The notes under the pieces: generated by a model | Database searches by the model: none | Told to the model about the DNA's origin: nothing | What the model saw: the letters and a program-made list of their open reading frames with translations, nothing else | Made by a program: the position numbers and the translations under genes | Part shown: positions 24,640 to 39,000 of the stretch, piece by piece | Layout of the letters: the number at the start of each line of letters is the position of its first letter | Position numbering within the stretch: the first letter of the stretch is position 1 | Source: Cryptomeria japonica | Lineage: Eukaryota > Streptophyta > Pinopsida > Cupressales > Cupressaceae | Reading direction: 5' to 3' | Assembly (NCBI RefSeq): GCF_030272615.1 | Contig: NC_081412.1 | Coordinates: 547,366,488-547,430,487 of the forward strand | Length of the DNA: 64,000 nt

Positions 24640-25877
24640 AATTTACTTGGGTATCAATGTTGAATGTCTCATTTAGCAAAGCTTCTATCATGACAATGTT
24701 CTCAGTAGCAGATGGTTGTTGTGTAGGTGCATGTTGATTTTTATTAGGGTCATAAGTGCAAAGAGACCCACATGACTAACAATAGTGAGGTGTAACTCAA
24801 GGCCTACAAGATTCACCCCCATCACTATGTACTAGAGGCTCGACATACTATGTGAGGGTCTGAGTTAATGAGCTAATGGACTCTAAGGTATCCACCTCAA
24901 CACTCTCATTCACAATGGAAGTAATTGTCACATGCTCCACCATAGATCTACCCAAGGGTCTTGGTAACAGGTTTGGGTCACATTGTTCCCCTTCTCTATC
25001 ATGTGAGGAGCCCCCACCCCTACCTTAGAAATTTAGATACTGCAAATAGTAAGGGATCTCATTAAGGAAAAACTCAAAAAAGAGTTTCCTCAAAAACTAT
25101 TGAGGCACCTCATGATTATTGCAAGGAGGATGATCAAAAATCATCCACCACCTATCTCATAGGTTATTCTTTATCCCTTTATGGTGGCACAAATGGATAA
25201 GGAACCTCCTACATCTAAGTTGTGAAGGTTGATTGGTACGAGGGTCCATGAAAAGTGCTCACAAGTGAACATTTTTAATTTTATTTTTCTTTACTTCGGC
25301 ATATGATAACTTGTTTGTGTAAAATTGATTTTGTTCTTCTCTTTTATTAGACCACATATTAATTTGTGCACTCATTGAACCTACATGGGCCACAATAGAT
25401 TGCAAGGCTTGTCCTATGAGAGGTTGTGGAAACAGGATCCTTAAGCCTATTGATCAACTCTTCAAGTTGTTTTTTGTTATTCTCAATTCTCCCTAATATG
25501 TTTTCTTGTGTGCCTAGGGGATGTCTATGAAATGAAGGAGGAGTTTGTTGTGCCTCTTCTTCAGAAGGCTCCTTACAAGGAGGTGATGGTGGGTTTTGTA
25601 TATTTTTAGATAGATTTTCAATTCCTGAACTTTGAAACAATTTTTAATTTAAGAAACTAATTTAATCTACAATTTAATCAAAATTTGAGAGTAAAAAATT
25701 AGAAATGCATACATCTTCGACCCCGTCAACGTTGTGGTAGCATTTTGATGACGATCTCACACCTCTAAGAGCAAGAACGTGGTTTTCTTTTGACAAGCGC
25801 ACTTTGAAGAGTGAAAAAATCAGAGATATGCATGGGTTGTAGCAAAACATTGTGATAAAGGGCACGATCGTGCCCAC
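24640..25877 (-). pseudogene. Unrecognised decayed coding remnant
   Basis: The minus strand holds short coding-like pieces. One at 25,640-25,359 is proline- and glutamate-rich with a coiled-coil-like RIENNKKQLEELINRLKDP. Another, broken by stops at about 25,230-24,640, includes CNNHEVPQ, FLRKLFFEFFLNEIPYYLQY and NETFNIDTQVNFCKII. I do not recognise the family. It could be part of a retrotransposon gag or a transposase. No LTR or terminal repeat was seen around it. Confidence 0.3.
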
Positions 25878-26809
25878 AATTTCACTTTTTTAGAATCAAC
25901 AATGAGATTGACTTTAGAATACCATTTCACTAATTAGTTTAATAAAGTATTTAAATATTCAATTATAAGTCTTCTGTCAAATTTATAATTATATAAATTA
26001 CTATCAACATAATCATTGCACCTCATTCAGGGGAAGTGTACTAGTAGCCATTATAGCTAACTTCATTCAACAATAGATCCTAAACAGTATATTGGATTTT
26101 GACTAAAAAAAATTGTTGCCCCTACATGTGACCTAACTACTTATAGCTATTGCTTTGGCTTTTGGGTAGTAATGACGTACGTTGTGGGATCCGTTATTTA
26201 CGCAAGGGTCAGAAGTATACATTTCAAAGTATTGTATACCTGCTTAAAGATACCCCAATAACCATGCACTTAAAGTTGCCAATACTTATGCACAAATGCC
26301 TAGTATTCGTGTCCTATGGGTACCAATAAAGGTGCACAAATATACCAATTATGGTTCAAAAATGTTAAAAAATGAGCGACTATTGATATGTATGAAATTC
26401 ATTAATGAACTTTTAATTATTTATTTTTTGATTATTCTAAATTAATAATAAAAAAACTGAACGTACAAACAAATGAAGACATCAATGATAATTGGTGCTC
26501 TTCCCCTGGGTGGAAGCGCTAGTTTTATTTTATTTTCGCTGTTCCCGGAATGAATTAACTTTGTTTCACGCGTTTTAATCCATGCCGCATTTCTTGTTTA
26601 CTGTGGATAGATTGGTTTTCATTCTGTCTCATTTTTCAAAAAATCGCTTCGCTAGACTTCCTGCACCCCACACACTAATAAATAAGACTCGTAACGTAGC
26701 AATACGTTCACTGAAGAAGCTCTAATTCCCAGACACTGCGTTGCAGATTCATTAAAGGCAGTTTGAAGGCTCTTTCGCGGAACATTTTAATATATCACTC
26801 ACTGCTCCA
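25878..26809 (+). promoter_or_regulatory. Upstream region of the thioesterase gene
   Basis: No coding sequence is seen. A TATA-like TAATAAATAA lies at 26,676-26,685, about 125 bp before the ATG at 26,810. That leaves a plausible 5' UTR of about 100 bases (ending CACTGCTCCA). The true start site cannot be read from sequence alone. Confidence 0.45.
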
Positions 26810-27052
26810 ATGGCCGAGAAAGGCAAACAGATCGGTGCTATGGATCCCATGGTGTCATCTGAATCTTTAGCCCACAAAGCTTCAGAGTCTGCTGCAGCTA
26901 AATGGCTCAATTCTATTTGTTCCACCGATTCTCTGCCTCTCCAGAACGAGACTCATGGCTTCCAGGAGAGCTTAATAATTCGTCAGTTGACTGTCAATCA
27001 GGTAGAGCCTGGAATCGTCATTGCTGCCATTAAAGTTCACTCTTCCCTCACG
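26810..27052 (+). CDS. Thioesterase exon 1
   Basis: 81 codons from MAEKGKQIGAMDPM to KVHSSLT, followed by the donor GTAACT. The N-terminal 45 residues are less typical of the family and polar. The start is the first ATG after the TATA-like box. Confidence 0.85.
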
Positions 27053-30000
27053 GTAACTCCACCACCCATTAGCTCTAAATGTTAGATGGAAATGTGGGTT
27101 TTGGTCTGTGATGTTAAATCTTTTTAGGTTTGGCTTTCTTAAGTACAGAACAGATACAATACGTTGCATGGAGGAGCAGTTGCAATGATTTCTTATATCG
27201 TGGGCATGGCGGCTGTAAAGACTGTTGCAGTAGATAAGGATTTTGTGCCGGCTGAACTAAGCATGTCTTATGTCTATGCAGCGCGCATTGGAGTGAGTAG
27301 TTTTATACCCTTTTGATTGGTTTTATTCTTTGTTATGGAGATTTAGTGTTGGTTCTGGTCACTTGTTTAGATGCCCTTCTAGATCTATTTTGGTGGATGT
27401 TATTGCCCTGGTTTTGGGGTTAAATAGAGGAAAATAACAACTTTTTTGAGATATACCTGTGACCTGAATGCATTTATGTAGATGCATCAAATCTGATATT
27501 CCTCCTTCGGTTCAATAGAAAGTTTGTGTCAGTTTGGGAAAATAACAAGTTTTTTGAAAAACAGCTGTGATCCGAATTCATTTATATAGACAGATCAAAT
27601 CTGATATGACATTCCATCAGTTCGATAGAAAAGCTTGTGCCAGTTTTGGGATCAATCGCTTGACGGATCACATAGTAATGATGTAATCAAAACTGTTTTT
27701 ATTTTGTGGGGTTTGCTTTGTTCTTTAAAATGACAAGTAAGCATTTATTTAAATTAGAATTTCATTTTACTAAGCTGTTACGAGTTCTAAGTGGACTGAA
27801 ACATGATGAATACACATATAAGCATACATACATCCAATCAGAAGTCATCTTTAGATGTGAGTAGGGGGATCCAGCTTAGCAAGAGTCAAACTCAGAATAG
27901 TTAAATTAGTGAACATACCAAAAAAGAGTTGAGTTTTTATCTTTTCAATTCTAAAATTATTGTCAAATTTGAACTAGATTAATTATCATCTGTAGGAAAT
28001 GGCTGTCCAACCCTTAGGATGCACCAATGCATAAGTTACTCTCATATACCATTACCTATGTATTGTTGCATCTTAGGGGTTGGATAACAATTTGCCTAGT
28101 TCTGACCACTCACATAGAATAATCATGGACTAAGAACAAAGCTCAAGTCTGAAAGCCTCAAAGAAATCATGCATCAAAAGCCAAGTAGCTTGAACTTTGA
28201 GCAAAACTAGGGATGTGCTTGAGTGTTTGTAGATGAGTACAAAAAGGATATTAAGGATTACTAATACTAGATTAAACAAGAACCAACAAGATGACCTTGG
28301 TAAAGAATACACCAATCAAAATGAGGTTACTTGGGTTCGAAAATGGATAAGCAAACTATATGAGGTCTTTGTTCCCATATAGTAGGTGTGTACTACAAAC
28401 CCATATGTTTTTAAACTTTTTGACCATAGGAAGATGTGAAAATAGTCTCAAGTAGCCTTTACAAGGATTTTAAGTGCAGGAAGAGGTATTACAATACCGA
28501 TTTATCACAACATAATCAATTTTCAGTGGATCTAGAAAAGAGGTCTAATATCAATAAAGCCCTATATGAAAAAATGAGAACATAAATTTATGGGACTTTG
28601 ACTAAAAGTCAATTCTAGAAAGTCATCATAGAAGACCGAACCTGAAATAGAGAGTTCAAGTTGATAGAAAATTTCATTTTTAAAGTCACTCAATATTAAC
28701 TAAAGTTCAATAGCTTCCTAATTTTTCCACTCTTTTGACAACAAATGTGATTTGAGTTTGTGTAGGCTCCTTCATACTAAGAATGGATTGTAAACCTAAG
28801 CCTTTCCAAGCTTGCGTGTCATGAGGAACCCCAAAAGAAATACAATTCCACAACAACATTTTCTAGCTCCCATTTTTCTCAAGTGTTATGATAATTCATT
28901 TAGCACATAAAGATAACCCTTAATAATGGGTAACAATAAGAATAAACCCTCCCAGGTCACCAGGTAGACAACAAAATTATTTGATGAGGTTAACTCAGGT
29001 TTTTAGCATGGACTAAGCCTAGAGAGACCACTTAGGGATCTCTTCCCCATGGATTTATCATAGAGACCACTACTCGGGGCTCTTCGCCCCCAAGGGATTA
29101 TTACCTTTGTTCAAATTTACGAGCTCAATAACCCAAAAAAGTCCCACATACTACAAGTATAACAACTAAACAAAGGTACACATCATGTGAGCATGTTAGT
29201 TAATGAAGGCACGTGGCTTGCCAACTAAGTAGCTCAATAGAAGTTTGAAACTTGGTGGCCACAATGTTGTGACCACTAGACTACACCCTTACCAAGATTT
29301 CAACATTTTCTTTTATTCATATTAAATTATTCTTATTTTTTGGGTTAGAATTTTTTTCCCCAAAGTTACTAGATACTATTTAGGATGCCTTGATTTCATT
29401 TTGAGAAAAAATTCTTATATATTTAATATATTTTCTATAATTTTTCTTTGGGATCCAACAATGTCACATTTTTTTATAACATAGTTTGTAGTAATGATTT
29501 TAATAGAAACATTTGTCCTTAATTACTTGAAAATATTGTTACGTTTAATAGTGCAACTAGATCTTGTTAATACTAGCCTAGATATTCTTTTTTTTTTTTA
29601 AATTCATTTTACATCTTTATTTTTACTATTTGTTTAGCTCTTTTTTTCTTTTCTTTTCAACATAGACTTTTAGAGATGTGATTCCACTCCAACAAGTTTT
29701 TATATGAATTGTGTATTAATATTTTACTTTCAATTTATATGCACAACTCATCATAAAACAAAATGTTTCTCCAAAGTTAAGGATGTTCATGATGTGATAG
29801 TATAATTTTATATAGGTATTGAGAATATCAAAGAGAATTTTATTTGTTTAATAATATCGTCATTACTTTAGTAATTAGTTTTAGAAAATATTCCAATTCT
29901 TTGGATTATCATCGTAATATCTATGTAAAAAGAAGTATAAAATTTTCTACAAATCGAAGATCAATAATAGACTCAAAATTTAAAGTTATTTTGATTACTG

Positions 30001-33000
30001 AAATTTTTAAGTTTGTATACAATGACAAAAATTTATCCAACCCAAGTTAACAAGAAGAATAAAAGATAAATTGTTAGAGTATATTCTTGAAGAAAAAATA
30101 TTTAATATCAAAATATTATCCAAGAGTATTGTTAATTAGTACAAAAATATTAGAAGGGGAGTAATATAATTCATTAACCCTTGCACAATCTTTTTAGATT
30201 GAAACATTGCACACAAATTCATAATATTTCATACATTTTATATATATCGAACATTAATATCATATACTCAACCCTTTTGTTATATGAATTTTTTTTTTTT
30301 TTTTTTGATAAAAGTGGCAAAGCCACAAAATAATTATATTAATAGATATATAAAAGATTACAAAAGCCTGGTTCAGATAGACATACCGGTAGGAAAGAAC
30401 CAGGCAAAGAAAACCTCTAGTTGTAGCCCTTGACCAAAAACCCATATAGTTGAATAACCCAATACATGATAACAAACCTAGTCCCACAATGATCAGCCCA
30501 CAAAATTACAAATAAGAGCATAATATTATGCCTTAGAAATAATGAACATGGACAATCCTCCTGAGGTGCAGAAGAAGAGGGATCACATCATTAGACAAGG
30601 AGAAGAAGAACCAATCCATCAAATTTTCCAAGCTAGAGAAAATCCATAGAACACATTGAGAGTAGTAGCAAGACAAGGAGGGGGAACATGGTCGTAGAAC
30701 CATTGGAGCCACAAAATTGTATCAACAAAACAATCACCACATAGTCCGCATCTGGCTACAGAAACCAATTCTCCAATCCATCTATTAGCAAGAGACATAT
30801 TAAAAGATATGAAACCACTGTAACAGAGAAAACCATAATCAAGACTGTAAAGATACATATCATAGCCCAAATCAAGAGAAGAGCAGGATGCTGAGACCAA
30901 GAAGTAATCGGCTAGAGCCTGAACCATATGAGTAACCAAAGAAGAAACCATGTAAACAATATGAAAACAAGAAACCACTTTAGATGTATTAAAACCTGCA
31001 ATCTCCAGTAGTCAAGATTTACCTACCACCTACCAAAACGCACAACCAACATCTGAAGGAACTAGATAAAAGACCCGCCCAAGTTTCTCATCATCAAAAG
31101 CATAAAAAGTAGGAGTTGCAAAATGAAAAAGAGGGACAAAAGAAGAAATATAGAGAATAGTAATACCACAGAGCTCAAAATCCAGAAACATAAATAGGTC
31201 GAGCCGCATATCAAGCCACATCATAACAAATAATGCCTAACAGGGATAATCAACTTCCCACACGAGCCGAGATAAATATCCAACAAAGTATAATTAAAAC
31301 ACAATACTCACATGATACGACCAACCAAGAAGAAGCCAGAGTAAGACACCATGAAAACAAGCAATGTTCCAAAATGATTGCAAAAGCACAACTTGGAGAA
31401 ACAACAGCCTATTCATAGTGGAAAACACTCGCTTGCAAATGTACTGCCCAAAATATCCAAGTACGGGGAAACAAAAGAGAGACGGCCAATATAGTTACAA
31501 AATATCCCAACTCAAATGAAGTAAATGCAAATTTGCACAGCGAAATCATAAGAGAAGTAGGCCAAACAAAAGCCATTCATAACCACAGAAGACACCACCA
31601 CCCAATGATGAGACACACGAATGGCACCACCTCCCAATGATGACACACTTGAATGCATAGCATCAACGAAAATTCAACCACATAGAAAATCTATGGACAA
31701 CACCACCCCTAAAGCAATACAAACCAGTGATCAACCTCGAAAGGAGTGCCAATGTAAGGCACCACCCCTCATTGATGAGACACTCGAATGCATAGCATCA
31801 ACGAAAATGCAGCCACAAAAATGAATATGTGATCAACACCACCCCTAATCCAACACAAACCAAATGATCAACCTCACGAGGAGTGCCAACCAAATATTCA
31901 TAACAATAATGAAACTGAGTATAAAGGATGGAGATAACAAGCACCCATACAAATGATGTACACATAAAATGTGCATCCTCTGCAGGAGTGTAATCCTATC
32001 AAAGCATGTCAATACCTGCAATCACCATTATATTCAAAGCAAAGGCCCATCTTGACTAACATAAAGATCTACCATTTCATAAAAGTAGTCACAGGCCGCA
32101 TGTCACAACAGACACCAACCCACACCAAAATATTTACCTGTTAGCCCTAAGATATAAGGTCAAACAAGGAAACACCTCCCATCACTACTAAGGAGGAGGG
32201 AATGTCCAAAGTAGAAACATACAAATTATCAACTTTCTCATCAATTTCCATATTAGCTAAAAAGTATGCAACTCTATTAACCTCTCTATAATGATTAGAA
32301 ATGGAATAAGAATCAAAGAACAAAAGATGCAACAAGATTCGATCTAATGACTATACTGAAGATGCCACGAGTGACTTTTCTTATTAATAACAGCTTGAAA
32401 CGTAACCATAGAATCACCCTCAACAATGATATCTTTAATACCAAGGGAGATTGACAAATCCAGACCAAAAGACAAAGCACAAAACTTAGCATAATTATTA
32501 GTCCCAATACCAATATCATGACACCCAGCTTTTACAATTTGGGACTTATGATAAAAAATGACCACTTCAATTCCTGCCCTACCTGGATTTCCCCTAGAAG
32601 CTCCATCATAATTTAATTTAAATTTAGTATGAGGAGGAGGACACCATTTAGCATTTTTCCTCTTAATAATTGAGGAAATACGAGTAGCAATTGAACCATG
32701 AGAAGGAAGAGATTTGAGAGCCTGCCAATATCTGGTAATCCAACTATCCCATTGAGAGAAGGAATTAAGGCGATCAAGATTCTTATAAACATAAGAAAGG
32801 CAAACTTCTTAAATTGAAACCTCAATTTTAGTCAACACTTCTTGCAACGAAGAAGATTTCTTCTTAAAAATTCTACAATTCATTTCTAACCATTTAATGT
32901 TCCACACAATAATAGAAGGAGTCACCACCCATAGACATGAATAAAAGGAAGAAGGGAATAAGAGAGGCCATGCCCTAAACTGAGTCAAGAGATCTGGACA

Positions 33001-36000
33001 AAGAGAAAAGGACCAACCAAGTTAATCAAAAATCCAATACCAACATTCAGATGCAAAATAACAATGCAAAAATAGATGGGAGGAGGATTCCAAACAAGAG
33101 CCACATAAAACACAAGGAAAAATAGTCGTAACCCCAAGCATATCTAATCTCATGCCAGTAAGAATTCTATCCTGAACCGCAAGCCATGAAAAAGCCCCAA
33201 CCTTGGGAAGACAAGCAATATGCAAAAATAGCTTGGAAGGCCAGTAATGGTCATTTGAGGCAGGCATAAGAGACTTATCACCTTCTCTAACTGAATATAA
33301 ACCTGAAGTGTTCTTTATCCATATCAATTCATCTTCAGCATTCAGAAAAACCAGTGGCCTCTTCCGAAGTTCCTCCATATAAGCATTTTTTTAAGTTTGG
33401 TCCACCGGAAGAAAGTCAATTAATTTCCATCGAGCCACTAGATATGGGCCCAAGATATCAACATAAAAATAATTATCTGCATACACACCCCATTCATATG
33501 ATAACAAGTTAATAATAGGAGACCAATCCCTCACATTTACCAAAGAAGAATGCCCATTTCACACCGGGTGAACTCACAATAATGGTTCCCACTTTTTTGC
33601 CACTTTTGACACTGAGATGTACATTTTTAAAATAATCTTCAACTTCCGAGAACTATAACTTTTAAACTATTAAAAATTTGAAGATGATGTAAATTAGTGA
33701 TTTCTAGCATTTTGTTTGTAGATTCTATATACATTTTTTCCAAATTTTTTTGAAAGATTTTTTAAAAAATTTTCCATCTCCCTCGAAAAGTAGTTTTTTA
33801 CAACAAACTACATTTTTTAAGAGTGATGTGCCTCCCGAAACGCATAACTTTTTTTCTATAAATGATAAAAACTCAATTCTTTCGAATTTTGGTTTGTAAC
33901 ACCAATATCTAGGGCTTGCATTTGGTTTTATAGTGATATGTTCAATATTTTTCATTTTATAAAGTTTTGAAGTCCGACTAGTCATAATTCAAACATAGGT
34001 TTACGTTTGAACACATAACTTGTTCTATATAAATCGAAATTCAATTTTTTTTTTTTGTTAGAAAGAAGACATCAATACCAAGGGCATAGATATTTTTCAG
34101 AATTTTTTTGAATTAGTTTCTTATTTTTCCCAATGCGTTGAACAGAGAAGTTCATGTTCGGTGAAAAACCAATTTTTAATAAAATTAAAAAATCAAGAAC
34201 ATAATAAATTCAAAATATAACAAAATTATATTCGTTGGAAAGATTGCTTCGAGTACTACCATCTAATATTTTTGGGTTATCAAGATTATTTCATTCGTGT
34301 ATTGAACCAGAGCTCCGAAGTCATTAATTCTTCAGAACTTTGAAATTTTTTGGGAGAAACTTCTAATTTTGGGGTTTCGATTGAACACGTGTTCGATCAG
34401 ATTGGGTTCGCTCGAACCAAAAGGGGTTCAAGCAAACCCCCATTCGCTCGAACCGGCGAGCTAGATTTTGGCACGCATATTTTTGTAACTGCCATGTTCG
34501 AGCGAACCCAACAATTTTTAACTGTCGGCTTTCATTCGAACTCGGGCCGACGCATTTTTTCTTTTTTTTTTCATTTGTGGAATCGTATAAATGTCCATAA
34601 TTTTTTTTCGCTTTTTATCACTCAAATGATTAAAATAATTCGCATTTTTGGATGAGAGAAGATATTTGAAAATTATTTTGAAGGCGAATAATTTGAAGGT
34701 TTTTTGTAAAAGCATGGGGAACAAGAAGAGAAGGCAAAATAAGACTTCAAGGAATTATTCTCCCGAAACGGAAGAAAGATATCGAGAACAAAGAAGACAA
34801 AGATATCATGATGCAAGTATGTATTTTTAATTTTATTTCTATTTAATTTAATATGTATTACGTATCAATTAATTAGAATTCAATATTTTTTATCTAATAT
34901 TTTTAATAGGATTAAAAATAATTTTGTTTTAATTGGAAAACATAATTAATTTGAGATAATACATGTAATCCACATGAATTGAATTTTAATGTACAAGTTC
35001 AAGATAAATTCTAGATCTCAAGTAACTTGTTTTGAAACTATTTAGGATAAATATTTTTTAAGTTTATTTATACATTATATCAAATTAGGATGTATTTAAA
35101 TGTCCACGTGTTTAATTGTATGTAATTGTATTTGTATTTAATTAAAAAATGCATATTTAAATTAGAATGTAATATGTACATTTGTAAAATTGATATATTT
35201 AATATGGAATTAGGACATGTACATGTTGTGAACTATTTAACTACAATATACATACCTAGAAGCTCACATACCTACAAATATACATACCTATGTAATACAC
35301 ATGTACTGGATGTGAACTATTCAATACATGACCTATTAAGTTTAGTTTGTTCATTTCATACATACTCTTTTGTTTGAAAATCAAACATGTATAATTGAAT
35401 ACATAATCTTTTGTTTGAAAATCAAACATATATTTAAATCTAGTCTAATCAAACATGTATAAATCTAATATAATCAAACATGTATAATAGATGATCAAAC
35501 ACAAACCAGGTATACAGAATAATCTAGAGTCTAAACAAGTCGTTGTACATGCATGAAATATACAATCTAATCAAACATGTATTTAAATCTAATCTAATCA
35601 AACATGTATAAATCTAATATAATCAAACATGTATAATAGATGATCAAACACAAACTAGGTATAAAGTATAATCTAGAGTCTAAACAAGTCGTTGTACATG
35701 CATGAAATATACAATCTAATCAATCATGTATTTAAATCTAATTTAATCAAACATCATGTACATAAATCTAGAATATAATCAAACATGTGTATAAATATAA
35801 TATAATCAAACATGTATAAAACTTATAACATGTATAATCTATAGTCTAAACTCCATGTATAAAGTATAATCTAGAGTCAAACACAAACCAGGTATAAAGT
35901 ATAATCTAGAGTCTAAACTCCATGTATAAAGTATAAAGTATAATCCAGAGTCAAACATAAACCAGGTATAAAGTATAATCTAGAGTCTAAACTCCATGTA

Positions 36001-39000
36001 CGTGCATGAATATATATAATATGAAAGTATATAAAAAGATAAATGTAAATGAGCTATAAAGTCTGGAGCAAATCAACAGGGATCATCATGTCGGCTACGA
36101 ACTGAGCGACCATCTGAGGGGGAGTCCTGCAAAAGTAGAATTTATTTAAATATTAAATATAATATATATATATATATATATATCTCTAGACGTGCATGTA
36201 CATCAAATATATATATACCAGAAACCATAACTAACCTGTACACTAACAGCATCTAAAGAATCTCTCCTATGCACATGCTCAGAGCTCAAGGAAGGAGTGA
36301 CATGAGCTAACTGTCAATTTAAGGATTAGTCCACAATCAATTTAAATGATCTACAAATTAAAACTTAGAACTCTAGATTATTTAAATTAAACATGAGATC
36401 TATATATATAGATTTATCAGGTACAAATTTGCAATGTATGTATACATATCTTCTAAAATTTTAAACGCACATGTACATGTACATACCTGTGTATCACCTA
36501 GAGTAGGCTGTATAGTCTGATCCTGTCCTGTGATCATATCAACAACATCACTCGTGCCAGCATATCTCTCTCTAGTTGTACGTATCACTGAGGAGTGCAA
36601 GGGGCTAACTAGATGAGTGGGCATCATGGATGAAGTGTCTGACTATAGTAGCATGTCCATAAATCCAGTATGGCTCAAATCTCTCAGCTGATCCTCAAAT
36701 GAGTCCAAACCCTCATCTGTGATATGTACCTGATCAGCTCGTATCTCCTCACATGAATCCAACCGGCCCTCATCTGTGATATGGAGCTCATCAGCTCGTA
36801 GCTCCTCCTCTGCAGCAACAGAGTGATCTGTAGGTGGGTCAGTGCCTGGAGCATGCGTAGAGTGATGAGAATGTTGTGACTGCCTCGGGGTATGCGTTGA
36901 TGCCGTTGTAGCCTGAACATCTTTGAGAATCTCCTCTCTAACATCACCCAATGGTATCCCAAGTCGAGATGAAATAAAACTATAAGCATGTAGTAGGTCC
37001 TCGACTAAATACTGCGACATCTGTACATGTATACTACCTCCGACTATAGCTGCTACCTCATCTGGGGAGGGGATGCCAGCAGAAATATACCGATCATCTA
37101 AATCTGAAGCCCCCCCATGACTACAAGATGCATGATCTATGGATGATCGTGAACGTGGTCGACTCATCATATATCTGCCCACCCTGTCAGAAGATATGGT
37201 GGCTGCTACTGATGCAATATGTCCAATCCTATCAATTGCTTCTCTCTGAGAAGCAATCACAACGTGATCTGCTATGGGTGCCATGGCCGGGACTACTACA
37301 GGAAATCTCTGGCCAACAAGGTCCCTGTGTCTAGGCGGAGCTCTATCACACCTACGATATGCATCTCTATCAGCAATCCTGCCCCTCCCCTGTCCATAAT
37401 ATCTTGGAATATCAAGGTAGTTTGGTTTCATCTGACAATGAACCTCAGCAAATACCTGCTGTGCAAAGTATAATGGAATCTGGTCGTTATTAGGATAACA
37501 ACCATGGGCTACTAAGAATCATGGGTAAATCAGTGATGCAACCTGTGGGTCGATACATCTGGTAACCTGATATCCCCTCACCTTACTCTTCTCCTGATAT
37601 TGTGGGAAGCATCTCTCCTTGATGGTCTCCTTCGAGACCACCCCCACCACATCAGCAAAAGAATGAGGACCCCTCACCTCACTCCTCAATTGTCTATATA
37701 TATCCTCTATAACCTCAGGTGAGAATGAGGTATGAGATACTAAGCGGTCCCTCAATGTCTGCAAACTGTCAAAAATGGACGTGTAATGCCCCGCCAGGAA
37801 ACCCCGAAGGGATAAGCCAAAATTACAAGAATAGAGTGCAAATTTTTTTTTTTAAAGTTACAACACATAAGATGCAACAAGATAACAAAGATTCAGATTA
37901 CATAGCGGAAGACTTCAACTAACACCTAAAGAGTTTCCCAACGAGATTACTTCAATTTCACAATTCACTTAACTCACACAATTAAACCAATAAACTGAAT
38001 ATCTTAATAACGAGATAATTCATAATCAGGATAATTTCTTTCAGAAGATGGAAATATAAATCACAAGCAAGGATTCATCCATTAAGATCCATTCATAATT
38101 TCCATTCAATCTTTTCATTTAAATTAACAAGCCATACAACTAATATTCTAACATACTAGAATTTCATCATAAACATATGAGATCTTTCCAAGCATATTTA
38201 AATTCCTTAACAACAACTTAGTATAATTCATTACTCTAAGTTAGATTCTTTTCATATACCAACTTATTGCATTTTAAAAGACGATTGCATACTAGCATCT
38301 ACGATAATCTCATCTAAAACACTTACGCATTCGATCAACATGGCATTCAAGAAAGAACCGAATATAAGCATTTATAGTTAATTCCAATTATCCACTTAAC
38401 TATTCTAACATAAGATAATCATACATGATAAAGCTGAATAAAGGAAACATAAGAGAATACATCACATAACACCATAATGATCTCGGAGTTCACCCCTAAA
38501 GGGCTACATCTCCGGGTCTGCTCAACTGCAAGACCCCTCTGATAATTAATAAAGGTTAAGAATACAAGAGGTTACACCATCTCAATCCAGCCATCAAGGC
38601 AAATATAAACAATATACAAATGACCGCACCGGTCAATAAATACATAAACGATCCTTGAAAAGAACAGGATCTAGCTGAACATAATCAAAGCTAAAACAAG
38701 AGTCCAGGAGAGCATCCATAAAACTAAGCCATCACCACCCAAGGTCTAACATGAAACTGACACTCACAAGGGTAGAGACAAAAGGACGACCCACAAAGGT
38801 ACTCTTAACAGGATAAAACAACAACACACTAGCGAACGTAGGGACAAGTGTCATCACACAACCTGGTATGGATACCATGGCAAGTCTTCATAGGTCCCAG
38901 CCCCATACACTGGGTCACCCTGGCAACCTAATCTGAGCTTCCGGCCCATCCAAGTCTCATGTGGACCCACACATCCTCTCGCGAAGACAAGGAAGATGGT

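Noticed and set aside
31233-31824. Plus-strand frames of 61-67 codons
   Set aside because: They fall in the LINE-B 3' UTR, are on the opposite strand, and are partly created by the 135-bp duplication.
33562-33565. Alternative 3-bp TCA duplication, as in CACTA elements
   Set aside because: It would require a 7-base deletion in the LINE relative to LINE-A, and the resulting ends (CACCGGG and GGTGGGG) would not match each other. CACC gives equal LINE length and matched GGGTGAA ends.
37219-37473. Plus-strand frame of 84 codons
   Set aside because: It lies opposite the open minus-strand exon of the transposon gene and has no recognisable content.
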